The notes under the pieces: generated by a model
Seen by the model: the letters and a program-made list of their open reading frames with translations, nothing else
The model's database searches: none
Told to the model about the DNA's origin: nothing
In this document: piece by piece, positions 46,262 through 54,995 of the stretch
Layout: each line of letters begins with the position of its first letter
Position numbering within the stretch: position 1 is the first letter of the stretch
NCBI RefSeq assembly: GCF_002754375.1
Contig: NZ_PEFF01000001.1
Location: forward strand, 6,093,501-6,157,500
Reading direction: 5' to 3'
Length of the DNA: 64,000 bases
Source: Variovorax sp. 54
GTDB taxonomy: Bacteria > Pseudomonadota > Gammaproteobacteria > Burkholderiales > Burkholderiaceae_C
Program-made: the position numbers and the translations under genes

Positions 46262-47215
46262 TCAACGGCCCCGGTGCCGTTCGAGCAGCGCCTTGCGCGT
46301 GCCCTCGTGCTCGAACTGCGCGAGCCACCATTCGAGCGCGCGCCCCGGCTTGCCCGCGCTGCGCACGCGCCATGCGCAATGCATGGTGCCGAGCGGCGGC
46401 TGACGTTCGGTCTGCAGTTCGACGAGGTGGCCGGCCTCGATGTACGGCCGCGCCATCGGCTCGGGCAAGAAGCCGCCGCCCAGTCCGTGCAACTGCGCGG
46501 CGATCTTGGCCTGCATGCTGGGCACGGTGAGCACGTCCTGTCCGCCGACGAGGTTCACCGTCATGCTCGGCCCGCTGCGCACCGAGTCGGCCGCAGCCAC
46601 CGCGCGGTGCTGGCGCAGCACCGCATCGCTGATCGGCTGCGGCAGGCGCGCGAGCGGATGGTGCGGCGCCACGGCGAACACGAAGCGCAGCTCGCCGATG
46701 GGGCGGCTGCGGATGCCGGTGGCGGTGAAGGCCAGGCTCGCGGCATCGAGCACCGCGCCAATCGCCAGGTCGGCCTCGCCGCTGGTCAGCGCCTCAATGG
46801 TGCCGAGCAGGGTTTCGTCGCGCAGCTTCAGGCGCGTGGGCGGGTCGAGCGCGAAGAAGGCGGTGCACAGGTCGAGCAGCGGGTCGCGCGCGATCACGCT
46901 GTCCACCGCGATGGTCAGCATCGGCTCCCAGCCGGTGGCCACGCGCTTCACGCGGTTGGCCACGGCGTCGATCTCGCCGAGCAGGCGCGCGGCCTCGCGC
47001 AGCAGTTCGGCGCCGGCCTCGGTGAGGCGGGCCTGGCGCGCGCTGCGGTCGAACAGCAGCACGTCGAGCGCGTCTTCGATCTGCCGCACGCGGTAGCTCA
47101 GCGCGCTGGGCACGAGGCCGAGCGCGCGCGCGGCGGCGGCAAAGCTGCCGGCGGCCGCCACCGTCTGCAGCATGGCCAGCGCGTCGGGGGTCAGTACGTC
47201 TCGGGCGCTGGGCAT
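46262..47215 (-). CDS. LysR-family transcriptional regulator
   Basis: This 317-residue LysR protein has its helix-turn-helix in FAAAARALGLVPSALSYRVRQIEDALD. It is divergent from the pirin operon across a 163-base gap that holds a T-N11-A dyad at 47232-47246, close to its own start. This fits a regulator of the pirin-DoxX-flavodoxin genes, which in related bacteria respond to redox or electrophile stress. An upstream ATG (47236) would lie in the dyad, so 47215 is preferred. Confidence 0.89.
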   Translation of the reverse strand: MPSARDVLTPDALAMLQTVAAAGSFAAAARALGLVPSALSYRVRQIEDALDVLLFDRSARQARLTEAGAELLREAARLLGEIDAVANRVKRVATGWEPMLTIAVDSVIARDPLLDLCTAFFALDPPTRLKLRDETLLGTIEALTSGEADLAIGAVLDAASLAFTATGIRSRPIGELRFVFAVAPHHPLARLPQPISDAVLRQHRAVAAADSVRSGPSMTVNLVGGQDVLTVPSMQAKIAAQLHGLGGGFLPEPMARPYIEAGHLVELQTERQPPLGTMHCAWRVRSAGKPGRALEWWLAQFEHEGTRKALLERHRGR

Positions 47216-47231
47216 GGGGCGGGCTCCATCG

Positions 47232-47246
47232 TTCAAATAATTTGAA
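47232..47246. promoter_or_regulatory. LysR-type operator (TTCAAA-TAA-TTTGAA)
   Basis: A 6+3+6 perfect dyad that contains the T-N11-A LysR core. Extending outwards the arms stay complementary with one mismatch up to ATC/GAT. It lies between the LysR gene and the pirin operon. Confidence 0.65.
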
Positions 47247-47378
47247 TGATGCCATCAAAACCCAGCGTCTTTCAGCGGGGGATGGAAGCCCAAAATTCTT
47301 CTCATCCGCTGCGCATCCGGCGCGGCCCACGACGAAAGCCCCGGCGCCCGAACCGGGTGGGGCAGCAAGGAGTTCGAT

Positions 47379-48080
<702 letters not shown>

Positions 48081-48141
48081 GACGGCGTCTTTTTCCTTTC
48101 TTTGTTCCTTTCGCTTCAATAACCACCGAGGAGTTTTCACC

Positions 48142-48567
48142 ATGGCCATTTCCACCACAACCACCGCCCCCAACGCCGCCCAGGACACGCTGGCACTCAT
48201 CGGCCGCGTGCTGCTCGCCGCGCTGTTCGTGCCCGCCGGCTTCGGCAAGCTCATGGGCTTTGCCGGCACCGTGGGGTACATCTCCTCGGTGGGCGCACCG
48301 CTGCCGCAGGTGGCGGCGGTCATCGCGATCGTCGTGGAGCTGGGGCTCGGCCTGCTGCTGCTGGTCGGCTTCAAGACGCGCGTGTCGGCGATCGTGCTGG
48401 CGATCTTCACCGTGGCCGCGGCCGTGCTGTTCCACAACTACTGGGCAATGCCCGCCGACAAGGCCTTCGTGAACCAGCTGATGTTCTTCAAGAACATCGC
48501 GATCGCCGGCGGTCTGCTCGCCTTCGCCGCCTTCGGCGCCGGTCGCTTCAGCATCGATAAGAAATAA
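48142..48567 (+). CDS. DoxX family membrane protein
   Basis: This 141-residue protein has four membrane helices, with the DoxX signature RVLLAALFVPAGFGKLMGFAG and VVELGLGLLLLVGF. Family members may couple to quinone oxidoreductases in the inner membrane. The start has a gagg ribosome site. It is the second gene of the pirin operon. Confidence 0.9.
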   Translation: MAISTTTTAPNAAQDTLALIGRVLLAALFVPAGFGKLMGFAGTVGYISSVGAPLPQVAAVIAIVVELGLGLLLLVGFKTRVSAIVLAIFTVAAAVLFHNYWAMPADKAFVNQLMFFKNIAIAGGLLAFAAFGAGRFSIDKK

Positions 48568-48641
48568 GCTCGCCCCCTGGCCGCGCGCACTTCGTGGGCG
48601 CGGCCTGCTGAATTCATCGCTTCTTTGAGGAAATCCGTTTC

Positions 48642-49193
48642 ATGGCAAACATCGTCGTTGTCTTCCATTCCGGCTACGGCCACACCCAGCGCGTGGCCCA
48701 GGCCGTGGCCGACGGGGCGGGCGCGCAGCTGCTCGCCATCGACGCCGACGGCAACCTGACCGCCGATGGCTGGGAGACGCTGGCCGCGGCCGACACCATC
48801 ATCTTCGGCTCACCGACCTACATGGGCGGCGTGAGCTGGCAGTTCAAGAAATTCGCCGACGCGTCGTCGAAGGTCTGGTACACGCAAGGCTGGAAAGACA
48901 AGCTCTTCGCCGGCTTCACCAACAGCGCCACGATGAACGGCGACAAGGTCACGACCATGACCTACCTGTGGACGCTGGCGATGCAGCACAGCGGCATCTG
49001 GGTCAGCATGGGCATCCTGCCGACCAACAACAAGGCGGCCACGCGCGACGCGATGAACTACGTCGGCGGCTACGGCGGCCTGCTCACGCAATCGCCTTCG
49101 GATGCGAGCCCGGCCGAGATGCCCAAGGGTGACCTCGAGACGGCACGCGCCTTCGGCGAGCGCATCGGCACGGTGGCAAGATCGCGCGCATAA
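48642..49193 (+). CDS. Flavodoxin-like NAD(P)H:quinone oxidoreductase
   Basis: This 183-residue protein has the flavodoxin fold: FMN-phosphate loop in VVVFHSGYGHTQRVAQ, FMN loop in FGSPTYMGGVSWQFKKF and the third loop in PTNNKAATRDAMNYVGGYGG. It resembles WrbA-type enzymes that reduce quinones by two electrons. It fits a quinone/oxidative-stress role with the flanking pirins and DoxX. Confidence 0.88.
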   Translation: MANIVVVFHSGYGHTQRVAQAVADGAGAQLLAIDADGNLTADGWETLAAADTIIFGSPTYMGGVSWQFKKFADASSKVWYTQGWKDKLFAGFTNSATMNGDKVTTMTYLWTLAMQHSGIWVSMGILPTNNKAATRDAMNYVGGYGGLLTQSPSDASPAEMPKGDLETARAFGERIGTVARSRA

Positions 49194-49227
49194 CGCCCCC
49201 ACCGAACCTCGCCCTCAGGAGAACACG

Positions 49228-50151
49228 ATGACCGACACGATCCCCGAAATTCAATTGCTGCGACCCCACGACAAGGACCTGGGCGGTGGCTTCAACGTGC
49301 GCCGTGTGCTGCCGGCGGCGCAGCGTCGCTCGGTCGGGCCCTTCGTGTTCTTCGACCACTTCGGTCCGGCCACCGAGCAGCCCGGCAACGCGCACGACGT
49401 GCGGCCGCATCCGCACATCGGGCTGGCGACGGTCACCTATCTGTTCGAGGGCGCGATGATGCACCGCGACAGCCTCGGCAGCGTGCAGGAAATCCAGCCC
49501 GGCGCCATCAACTGGATGACCGCGGGGCGCGGCATCGTGCACTCCGAGCGCAAGCCCGAGCGCCTGCTGGCCGATACCTTCGTGAACCACGGCCTGCAGC
49601 TGTGGGCCGCGCTGCCGCAGGCCCATGAAGAGGTCGAGCCCAGCTTCGAGCACACGCCGGCCGAGGCGATTCCCGAGCTGACGGTGCAGGGCGTGCCGGT
49701 GCGCGTGCTGGTGGGCGAGGCCTTCGGCGTGCGCTCGCCGGTGAAGACGCTGGCGCAGACGGTCTACCTCGATATCGCGCTGCCGGCTGGCGGCCGTTTC
49801 GAGCTGCCCGTGTTGGCGCCCGAGCTGGCGGTCTACATGGTGGACGGCGATGCGCTGGTGAACGGTGAGCTGGCGCCCGCCCACACGATGGCGGTGCTGC
49901 CTGACGGGCAGGGCGCGGTGCTGAGTGCCGACACGGCGGTGCGCCTGATGGTGATCGGCGGCGAGCCGCTCGACGGCCCGCGCTACATCACCTGGAATTT
50001 CGTTTCGAGCCGGCGTGAGCGCATCCTCGAGGCCGGTGCCGACTGGGCCGCGCAGCGCATGGGCCAGGTGCCCGGCGAGACCGAGTTCATTCCGCTGCCG
50101 GGCAAGCCCTTCGGCGTGCGCGAGCCCGACACGGGCACCACGCCGGTCTGA
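49228..50151 (+). CDS. Pirin family protein
   Basis: This 307-residue bicupin, longer than the first pirin, carries ligands H61, H63, H105 and E107 (RPHPHIGLAT, GIVHSERK) and the C-terminal pirin cupin with YITWNFVSSRRERI. It has an agga-type ribosome site 7 bases upstream of the ATG. It ends the pirin-DoxX-flavodoxin-pirin operon. Human pirin-like members have quercetinase activity; the substrate here is unknown. Confidence 0.92.
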   Translation: MTDTIPEIQLLRPHDKDLGGGFNVRRVLPAAQRRSVGPFVFFDHFGPATEQPGNAHDVRPHPHIGLATVTYLFEGAMMHRDSLGSVQEIQPGAINWMTAGRGIVHSERKPERLLADTFVNHGLQLWAALPQAHEEVEPSFEHTPAEAIPELTVQGVPVRVLVGEAFGVRSPVKTLAQTVYLDIALPAGGRFELPVLAPELAVYMVDGDALVNGELAPAHTMAVLPDGQGAVLSADTAVRLMVIGGEPLDGPRYITWNFVSSRRERILEAGADWAAQRMGQVPGETEFIPLPGKPFGVREPDTGTTPV

Positions 50152-50160
50152 CCCCGCTGT

Positions 50161-50946
50161 TTACTGCTTGATGCCGATGTCCGGGTCTTCCGAGGCCCGG
50201 GCACTGGCATCGGAGGCGCGCGCGCTGAGGTCGGGTGCCAGGGCCCGGCGGCCGTCGAACACGAAGCAGTCGCCGTGGTAGTGCGCGCCGCCGACGTCCT
50301 CGAAGTACTTGAGGATGCCGCCTTCGAGCTGCAGCACGTGCTCCACGCCTTCCTCGCGCATGAGGATGGCCGCCTTCTCGCAGCGGATGCCGCCGGTGCA
50401 GAAGCTCACCACCGTCTTGCCTTCGAAGTCGGCGCGGTGCGCTTTCAATGCGGGCGGGAACTCGGTGAACTTGGTGATGCGCCAGTCGACCGCGCCGTCG
50501 AAGGTGCCTTCGTCGACTTCGAAGTCGTTGCGCGTGTCCAGCATCACGATCTCGCGGCCCTCGTCGTCGTGGCCCTGGTCGAGCCAGCGCTTGAGCGTGG
50601 GCGCGTCCACGCCGGGCGCACGGCCGGCGGCGGGCTGGATGGCCGGGTGGTCCATGCGGATGATCTCGCGCTTGAGCTTCACCAGCATGCGCCGGAAGGG
50701 CTGCGTGGCCGACCAGCTTTCCTTGGTTTCGAGGTCGGCAAAGCGCGCATCGGCACGCAGGTCGGCCAGGAAGGCGTGGATGGCCTGCGCCGTCCCCGCC
50801 AGAAACAGGTTGATACCTTCGGGCGCCAGCAGGATGGTGCCCATGAGGCCCAGGGCCTGCGCGCGGTCGCGCAGGGTCTCACGCAGCACGGGGCTGTCGT
50901 TGATGCCCACGAACTTGTAGGCGGCGATATTCAAAATCTCTTGCAC
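50161..50946 (-). CDS. trhO: tRNA uridine(34) hydroxylase, rhodanese-like (TrhO/YceA)
   Basis: This 261-residue protein has an N-terminal ferredoxin-like domain ([30 protein letters not shown]) and a rhodanese domain with the catalytic loop CTGGIR (C183) and a second cysteine at 189. It hydroxylates U34 of tRNAs with O2. The start is GTG at 50946, near a TACAAT box, so its mRNA may have almost no leader. It is divergent from dnaE. Confidence 0.92.
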   Translation of the reverse strand: MQEILNIAAYKFVGINDSPVLRETLRDRAQALGLMGTILLAPEGINLFLAGTAQAIHAFLADLRADARFADLETKESWSATQPFRRMLVKLKREIIRMDHPAIQPAAGRAPGVDAPTLKRWLDQGHDDEGREIVMLDTRNDFEVDEGTFDGAVDWRITKFTEFPPALKAHRADFEGKTVVSFCTGGIRCEKAAILMREEGVEHVLQLEGGILKYFEDVGGAHYHGDCFVFDGRRALAPDLSARASDASARASEDPDIGIKQ

Positions 50947-50995
50947 GGGGCGGGATTGTAGGGATCACCGCACCACATGGTGGGGTGGCGCTTCC

Positions 50996-51001
50996 TACAA
51001 T
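50996..51001 (+). promoter_or_regulatory. Candidate -10 box of a leaderless dnaE mRNA
   Basis: TACAAT ends 6 bases before the dnaE ATG, placing the transcription start at or next to the start codon. A mirror TACAAT on the other strand (50955-50960) lies 9 bases before the trhO GTG. Neither gene shows a ribosome-binding site. No clear -35 was identified. Confidence 0.5.
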
Positions 51002-51007
51002 CGACGG

Positions 51008-54000
51008 ATGTTTGTTCACCTGCGTCTGCACACCGAGTTTTCCGTCGTCGATGGCACGAATCGAATCGACGAAGTCATCAAGGTCGCCGCTGCCGACAAG
51101 CAGCCCGCGCTGGCCATCACCGACCTGAACAACCTGTTCGGGACGGTCAAGTTCTACAAGCAGGGCCGGGGCAAGGGCGTCAAGCCCGTCATCGGCGCTG
51201 AAATCTTCATCGACGGGCTGGGCAAGGAGCCCGGCGCGCTGACCCGCCTCATCCTGCTGGTGCAGAGCATCGAGGGCTACCTCAACCTGTCGGAGCTGCT
51301 GGCCCGCGCCTGGACACAGAACGTGAGCCGCGGCCAGTCGCAGGCGGCCTGCAAGCTCGAATGGCTGCAGGAACTGCAGGGCGGGCTGATCGCGCTGTCG
51401 GGCGCACAGGCCGGGCCGCTGGGCCAGCCGCTGCTGCAAGGCCAGGAAGAGCGCGCCGCCGAGCTGGCGCTGCAGCTCGCGGGCATGTTCCCGCACCGTT
51501 TCTACATCGAGCTGCAACGCGCCGGCCGCCCTGAAGACGAACCGCACGTGATTGCCGCAGTGAAGCTCGCCGCCCGCCTGAAGCTGCCGGTGGTCGCCAC
51601 GCACCCGGTGCAGTTCGCCGAACGCCAGGACTACGAAGCGCATGAGGCGCGCGTGTGCATTTCCGAAGGCGAAATTCTGGGCAACCCGCGCCGCGTGCGC
51701 AAGTTCACCGAAGAGCAGTACTTCAAGTCGAGCGCCGAGATGCAGGCGCTGTTCGCCGACGTGCCGAGCGCGCTGGCCAACACGGTCGAGATCGCCAAGC
51801 GCTGCAACCTGACGCTGGTGCTCGGCAAGCCGCAACTGCCCGACTTCCCGACGCCCTTCATCAGCGAAGGCGTGCGCATGCCGATCGGCGAGTTCTTCCG
51901 CCAGGAGTCGTTCGACGGGCTGGAGGTGCGGCTGAAGCACCTGTTCCCCGACGAAGCCAAGCGTGAGGCTGAGCGGGCGCGCTACGTGGAGCGCCTCGAG
52001 TTCGAGATCAACACGATCCTGAACATGGGCTTCCCCGGCTACTTCCTGATCGTGGGCGACTTCATCAAGTGGGCCAAGGAAAACGGCTGCCCCGTGGGGC
52101 CGGGCCGGGGCTCGGGTGCAGGCTCGCTCGTGGCCTACGCGCTGAAGATCACCGACCTCGACCCGCTCGAATACAAGCTGCTGTTCGAACGTTTCCTGAA
52201 CCCCGAACGCGTCTCGATGCCCGACTTCGACATCGACTTCTGCCAGGGCAACCGGGACCGCGTGATCGACTACGTGAAGGACAAGTACGGCCGCAACGCC
52301 GTGAGCCAGATCGCCACCTTCGGCACCATGGCCGCGCGCGCGGCCATCCGCGACGTGGGCCGCGTGCTCGACATGAGCTACATGTTCTGCGACGGCATCA
52401 GCAAGCTGATTCCGAACAAGCCGGGCATGTCGGTCACGCTGCAGTACCCGCCCGCGACCAAGATCGAAGGCGACAAGAACAACTACGCCATCGAGATGGA
52501 GCCGCAACTGGCGGAGCGCATCGAGAAGGAAGAAGAAGTCCGCATGCTGGTCGAGCTCGCGCAGAAGCTCGAAGGCATGACCCGCAACATCGGCATGCAC
52601 GCCGGCGGCGTGCTCATTGCGCCGGGCAAGCTCACCGACTTCTGCCCGCTGTACCAGCAGCCCGGCAGCGAATCGGCCGTGAGCCAGTACGACAAGGACG
52701 ACGTCGAAGCCATCGGCCTCGTGAAGTTCGACTTCTTGGGTCTTGCGACGCTCACCATCCTGGAGATTGCGCGCGAGTTCATCATGAAGCGCCACAAGAG
52801 CCAGGAGAACTTCGCGTTCGAGAACATCCCGCTGAACGACGGACCGACCTACCGCCTGTTCTCCGACGGCAAGACCGAGGCCGTGTTCCAGTTCGAATCC
52901 CGCGGCATGCAGGGCATGCTGAAAGATGCGCGGCCCACGCGCCTGGAAGATCTGATCGCGCTGAACGCGCTGTACCGTCCGGGCCCGATGGACCTGATTC
53001 CCAGCTTCGTGGCGCGCAAGCACGGCCGCGAAGACGTGGAGTACCCGCACCCGGCCGTGGCCGAAATGCTCTCCGAGACCTACGGGATCATGGTCTACCA
53101 GGAGCAGGTGATGCAGACCGCGCAGATCCTGGGCGGTTACTCGCTCGGCGGCGCCGACTTGCTTCGCCGCGCGATGGGCAAGAAGAAGCTCGAGGAAATG
53201 GCCGAGCACCGCGAGAAGTTCCGCGCGGGCGCCCTGGCCACGCACGGCATCGTGCAGGACAAGGCCGACGAAATCTTCGACTTGATGGAGAAGTTCGCGG
53301 GCTACGGCTTCAACAAGTCGCACGCCGCCGCCTACTCGCTGCTGGCGTACCACACGGGCTGGCTCAAGGTCCATTACACGGCCGAGTTCTTCTGCGCCAA
53401 TATGACCGTGGAAATGGACGACACGGACAAGCTGAAGCTCTTGTTCGAAGACGCCCAGAAGAACTTCAACATCACCTTCGAGCCGCCGGACGTGAACCGC
53501 GGCAACTACCGCTTCGAGCCGGTCACCAACCGGATCATCCGCTACGGCCTGGGCGCCGTGAAGGGCACGGGCCAGCTCGCGGTCGAGGCCGTGGTGCGCG
53601 CGCGCGAAGAGGGCGGGCCGTTCAAGAGCCTGTACGACTTCTGCGTGCGCATCGACCGCCAGCGCATCAACAAGCGCACGGTCGAAGCGCTCATCAAGGC
53701 CGGCGCGTTCGACGCGATCCAGCAGAACCGCGCGTCGCTCATCGCCTCGGTCGATCGTGCCTTCGAGTTCGCCATTGCCACCGCGGCCAACGCCTCGCAG
53801 GTCGATATCTTCGGCGACTGCGAGCACGGTTCGGCCACGCAGGAACCCGACCTGGTCGATGCCACGCCCTGGGGCGTGAAGGAGCGCCTGACCTTCGAGA
53901 AGACCGCCGTCGGCTTCTACCTGTCGGGCCACCTGTTCGACGAGGTCTCGCACGAGGTGCGGCGCTTCTGCAAGCGCGAGATCGGCGACCTGCTCGACAG

Positions 54001-54526
54001 CCGCGACCCGCAGGTCATTGCCGGCATCGTGAGCGACTTCCGCGTCATCAACGGCCAGCGCGGCCGGCTGGCGATCTTCAAGCTCGACGACAAGTCGGAG
54101 TCCATCGACGCCACGGCCGACGAGGCGCTCATCAACGCCAACCGCAACACGCTGAAGGACGACGAGCTCGTCATCGTGAGCGGCAAGCTGCAGCCCGCGC
54201 GCGGCGGCTTCGAGGCGCGCTTCCAGGTGCAGCAGGTGTGGGACCTGGCTTCGGCGCGCTGCCGCTTCGGCAAGTTCCTGCGCGTGGCGGTCAACGGCAA
54301 GGTGCCCGAGATCGCGCGCCTCCTGAAAGACTTTCCGGCGCGCACCGAGCAGACCGAGGTCGGTGACCTGGTGCACGGCCTGCCCGTGCGCCTGTCGATG
54401 GCGCGGGGCGGGGCACAGGTCGAGTTGCAACTGGGCGAGCGCGCGAAGTTCTTCCCGACCGATGCGGCGCTCGCGAGCTGGACCGCGCAGGCGGAAGCCG
54501 GCAAGGCGCAGGTCATCTACGATTGA
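51008..54526 (+). CDS. dnaE: DNA polymerase III alpha subunit
   Basis: This 1172-residue replicative polymerase has the PHP domain from residue 1 (FVHLRLHTEFSVVDGTNRI), the palm with the catalytic aspartates D406, D408 and D410 in PDFDIDFCQGNRDRV, the NMGFPGYFLIVGDFIKWAK fingers, the tandem HhH region and the C-terminal OB fold. Length is normal for dnaE1 of Proteobacteria. It is flanked by trhO and a YgiW-like gene, and the ATG is preceded by a TACAAT box. Confidence 0.97.
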   Translation: MFVHLRLHTEFSVVDGTNRIDEVIKVAAADKQPALAITDLNNLFGTVKFYKQGRGKGVKPVIGAEIFIDGLGKEPGALTRLILLVQSIEGYLNLSELLARAWTQNVSRGQSQAACKLEWLQELQGGLIALSGAQAGPLGQPLLQGQEERAAELALQLAGMFPHRFYIELQRAGRPEDEPHVIAAVKLAARLKLPVVATHPVQFAERQDYEAHEARVCISEGEILGNPRRVRKFTEEQYFKSSAEMQALFADVPSALANTVEIAKRCNLTLVLGKPQLPDFPTPFISEGVRMPIGEFFRQESFDGLEVRLKHLFPDEAKREAERARYVERLEFEINTILNMGFPGYFLIVGDFIKWAKENGCPVGPGRGSGAGSLVAYALKITDLDPLEYKLLFERFLNPERVSMPDFDIDFCQGNRDRVIDYVKDKYGRNAVSQIATFGTMAARAAIRDVGRVLDMSYMFCDGISKLIPNKPGMSVTLQYPPATKIEGDKNNYAIEMEPQLAERIEKEEEVRMLVELAQKLEGMTRNIGMHAGGVLIAPGKLTDFCPLYQQPGSESAVSQYDKDDVEAIGLVKFDFLGLATLTILEIAREFIMKRHKSQENFAFENIPLNDGPTYRLFSDGKTEAVFQFESRGMQGMLKDARPTRLEDLIALNALYRPGPMDLIPSFVARKHGREDVEYPHPAVAEMLSETYGIMVYQEQVMQTAQILGGYSLGGADLLRRAMGKKKLEEMAEHREKFRAGALATHGIVQDKADEIFDLMEKFAGYGFNKSHAAAYSLLAYHTGWLKVHYTAEFFCANMTVEMDDTDKLKLLFEDAQKNFNITFEPPDVNRGNYRFEPVTNRIIRYGLGAVKGTGQLAVEAVVRAREEGGPFKSLYDFCVRIDRQRINKRTVEALIKAGAFDAIQQNRASLIASVDRAFEFAIATAANASQVDIFGDCEHGSATQEPDLVDATPWGVKERLTFEKTAVGFYLSGHLFDEVSHEVRRFCKREIGDLLDSRDPQVIAGIVSDFRVINGQRGRLAIFKLDDKSESIDATADEALINANRNTLKDDELVIVSGKLQPARGGFEARFQVQQVWDLASARCRFGKFLRVAVNGKVPEIARLLKDFPARTEQTEVGDLVHGLPVRLSMARGGAQVELQLGERAKFFPTDAALASWTAQAEAGKAQVIYD

Positions 54527-54623
54527 TCGGATCGCGCGGGCCGGCGGGGAACCTCGGGGCCTTCGTGCGGTCCATCAGTCTGTTGCAACCTGGCCTTGGG
54601 CCACTCACAGGAGGAACGACCGC

Positions 54624-54995
54624 ATGCATTTCAAGAAGATCCTCAAGACCACCGCATTGACGTTCGGCCTGGCGCTGCCCATGGCTGCGGCCTGGGCCCA
54701 GTACGCCGGCCCGAGTTCGGTGCCCAACCTCACGGTCAAGCAGCTGCTCGAAACCGGGCAGGACGACCAGCACGCCACGGTGCGCGGCTTCATCGTCTCG
54801 CACGACGGCGGCGAGCACTACACCTTCGCCGACGACACGGGCCGCCTGAAGGTCGAGATCGACGCCAAGTACTTCCCGCCGGGCGTGAAGATCGATGACA
54901 AGGTGCGCGTCGAGCTCAGCGGCGAGTTCGACAAGGACCGGCTCACCGGCAAGACCGAACTCGACGTCAAGCGCGTCATCACCGTCCTGCGCTGA
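54624..54995 (+). CDS. YgiW/YdeI-type periplasmic OB-fold protein
   Basis: This 123-residue protein has a signal peptide ending AAWAQ and the OB-fold block VKQLLETGQDDQHATVRGFIV, followed by YTFADDTGRLKVEID and VRVELSGEFDKDRLTGKTELDVKRV. The E. coli relatives YgiW and YdeI respond to stress and cationic peptides. A strong aggagga site precedes the ATG. Its last 17 bases overlap the end of the convergent helicase-nuclease gene. Confidence 0.9.
   Translation: MHFKKILKTTALTFGLALPMAAAWAQYAGPSSVPNLTVKQLLETGQDDQHATVRGFIVSHDGGEHYTFADDTGRLKVEIDAKYFPPGVKIDDKVRVELSGEFDKDRLTGKTELDVKRVITVLR

Noticed and set aside
50879..54430. 1183-codon minus-strand frame opposite dnaE
   Set aside because: It is a shadow frame; dnaE has intact PHP and polymerase motifs on the plus strand.
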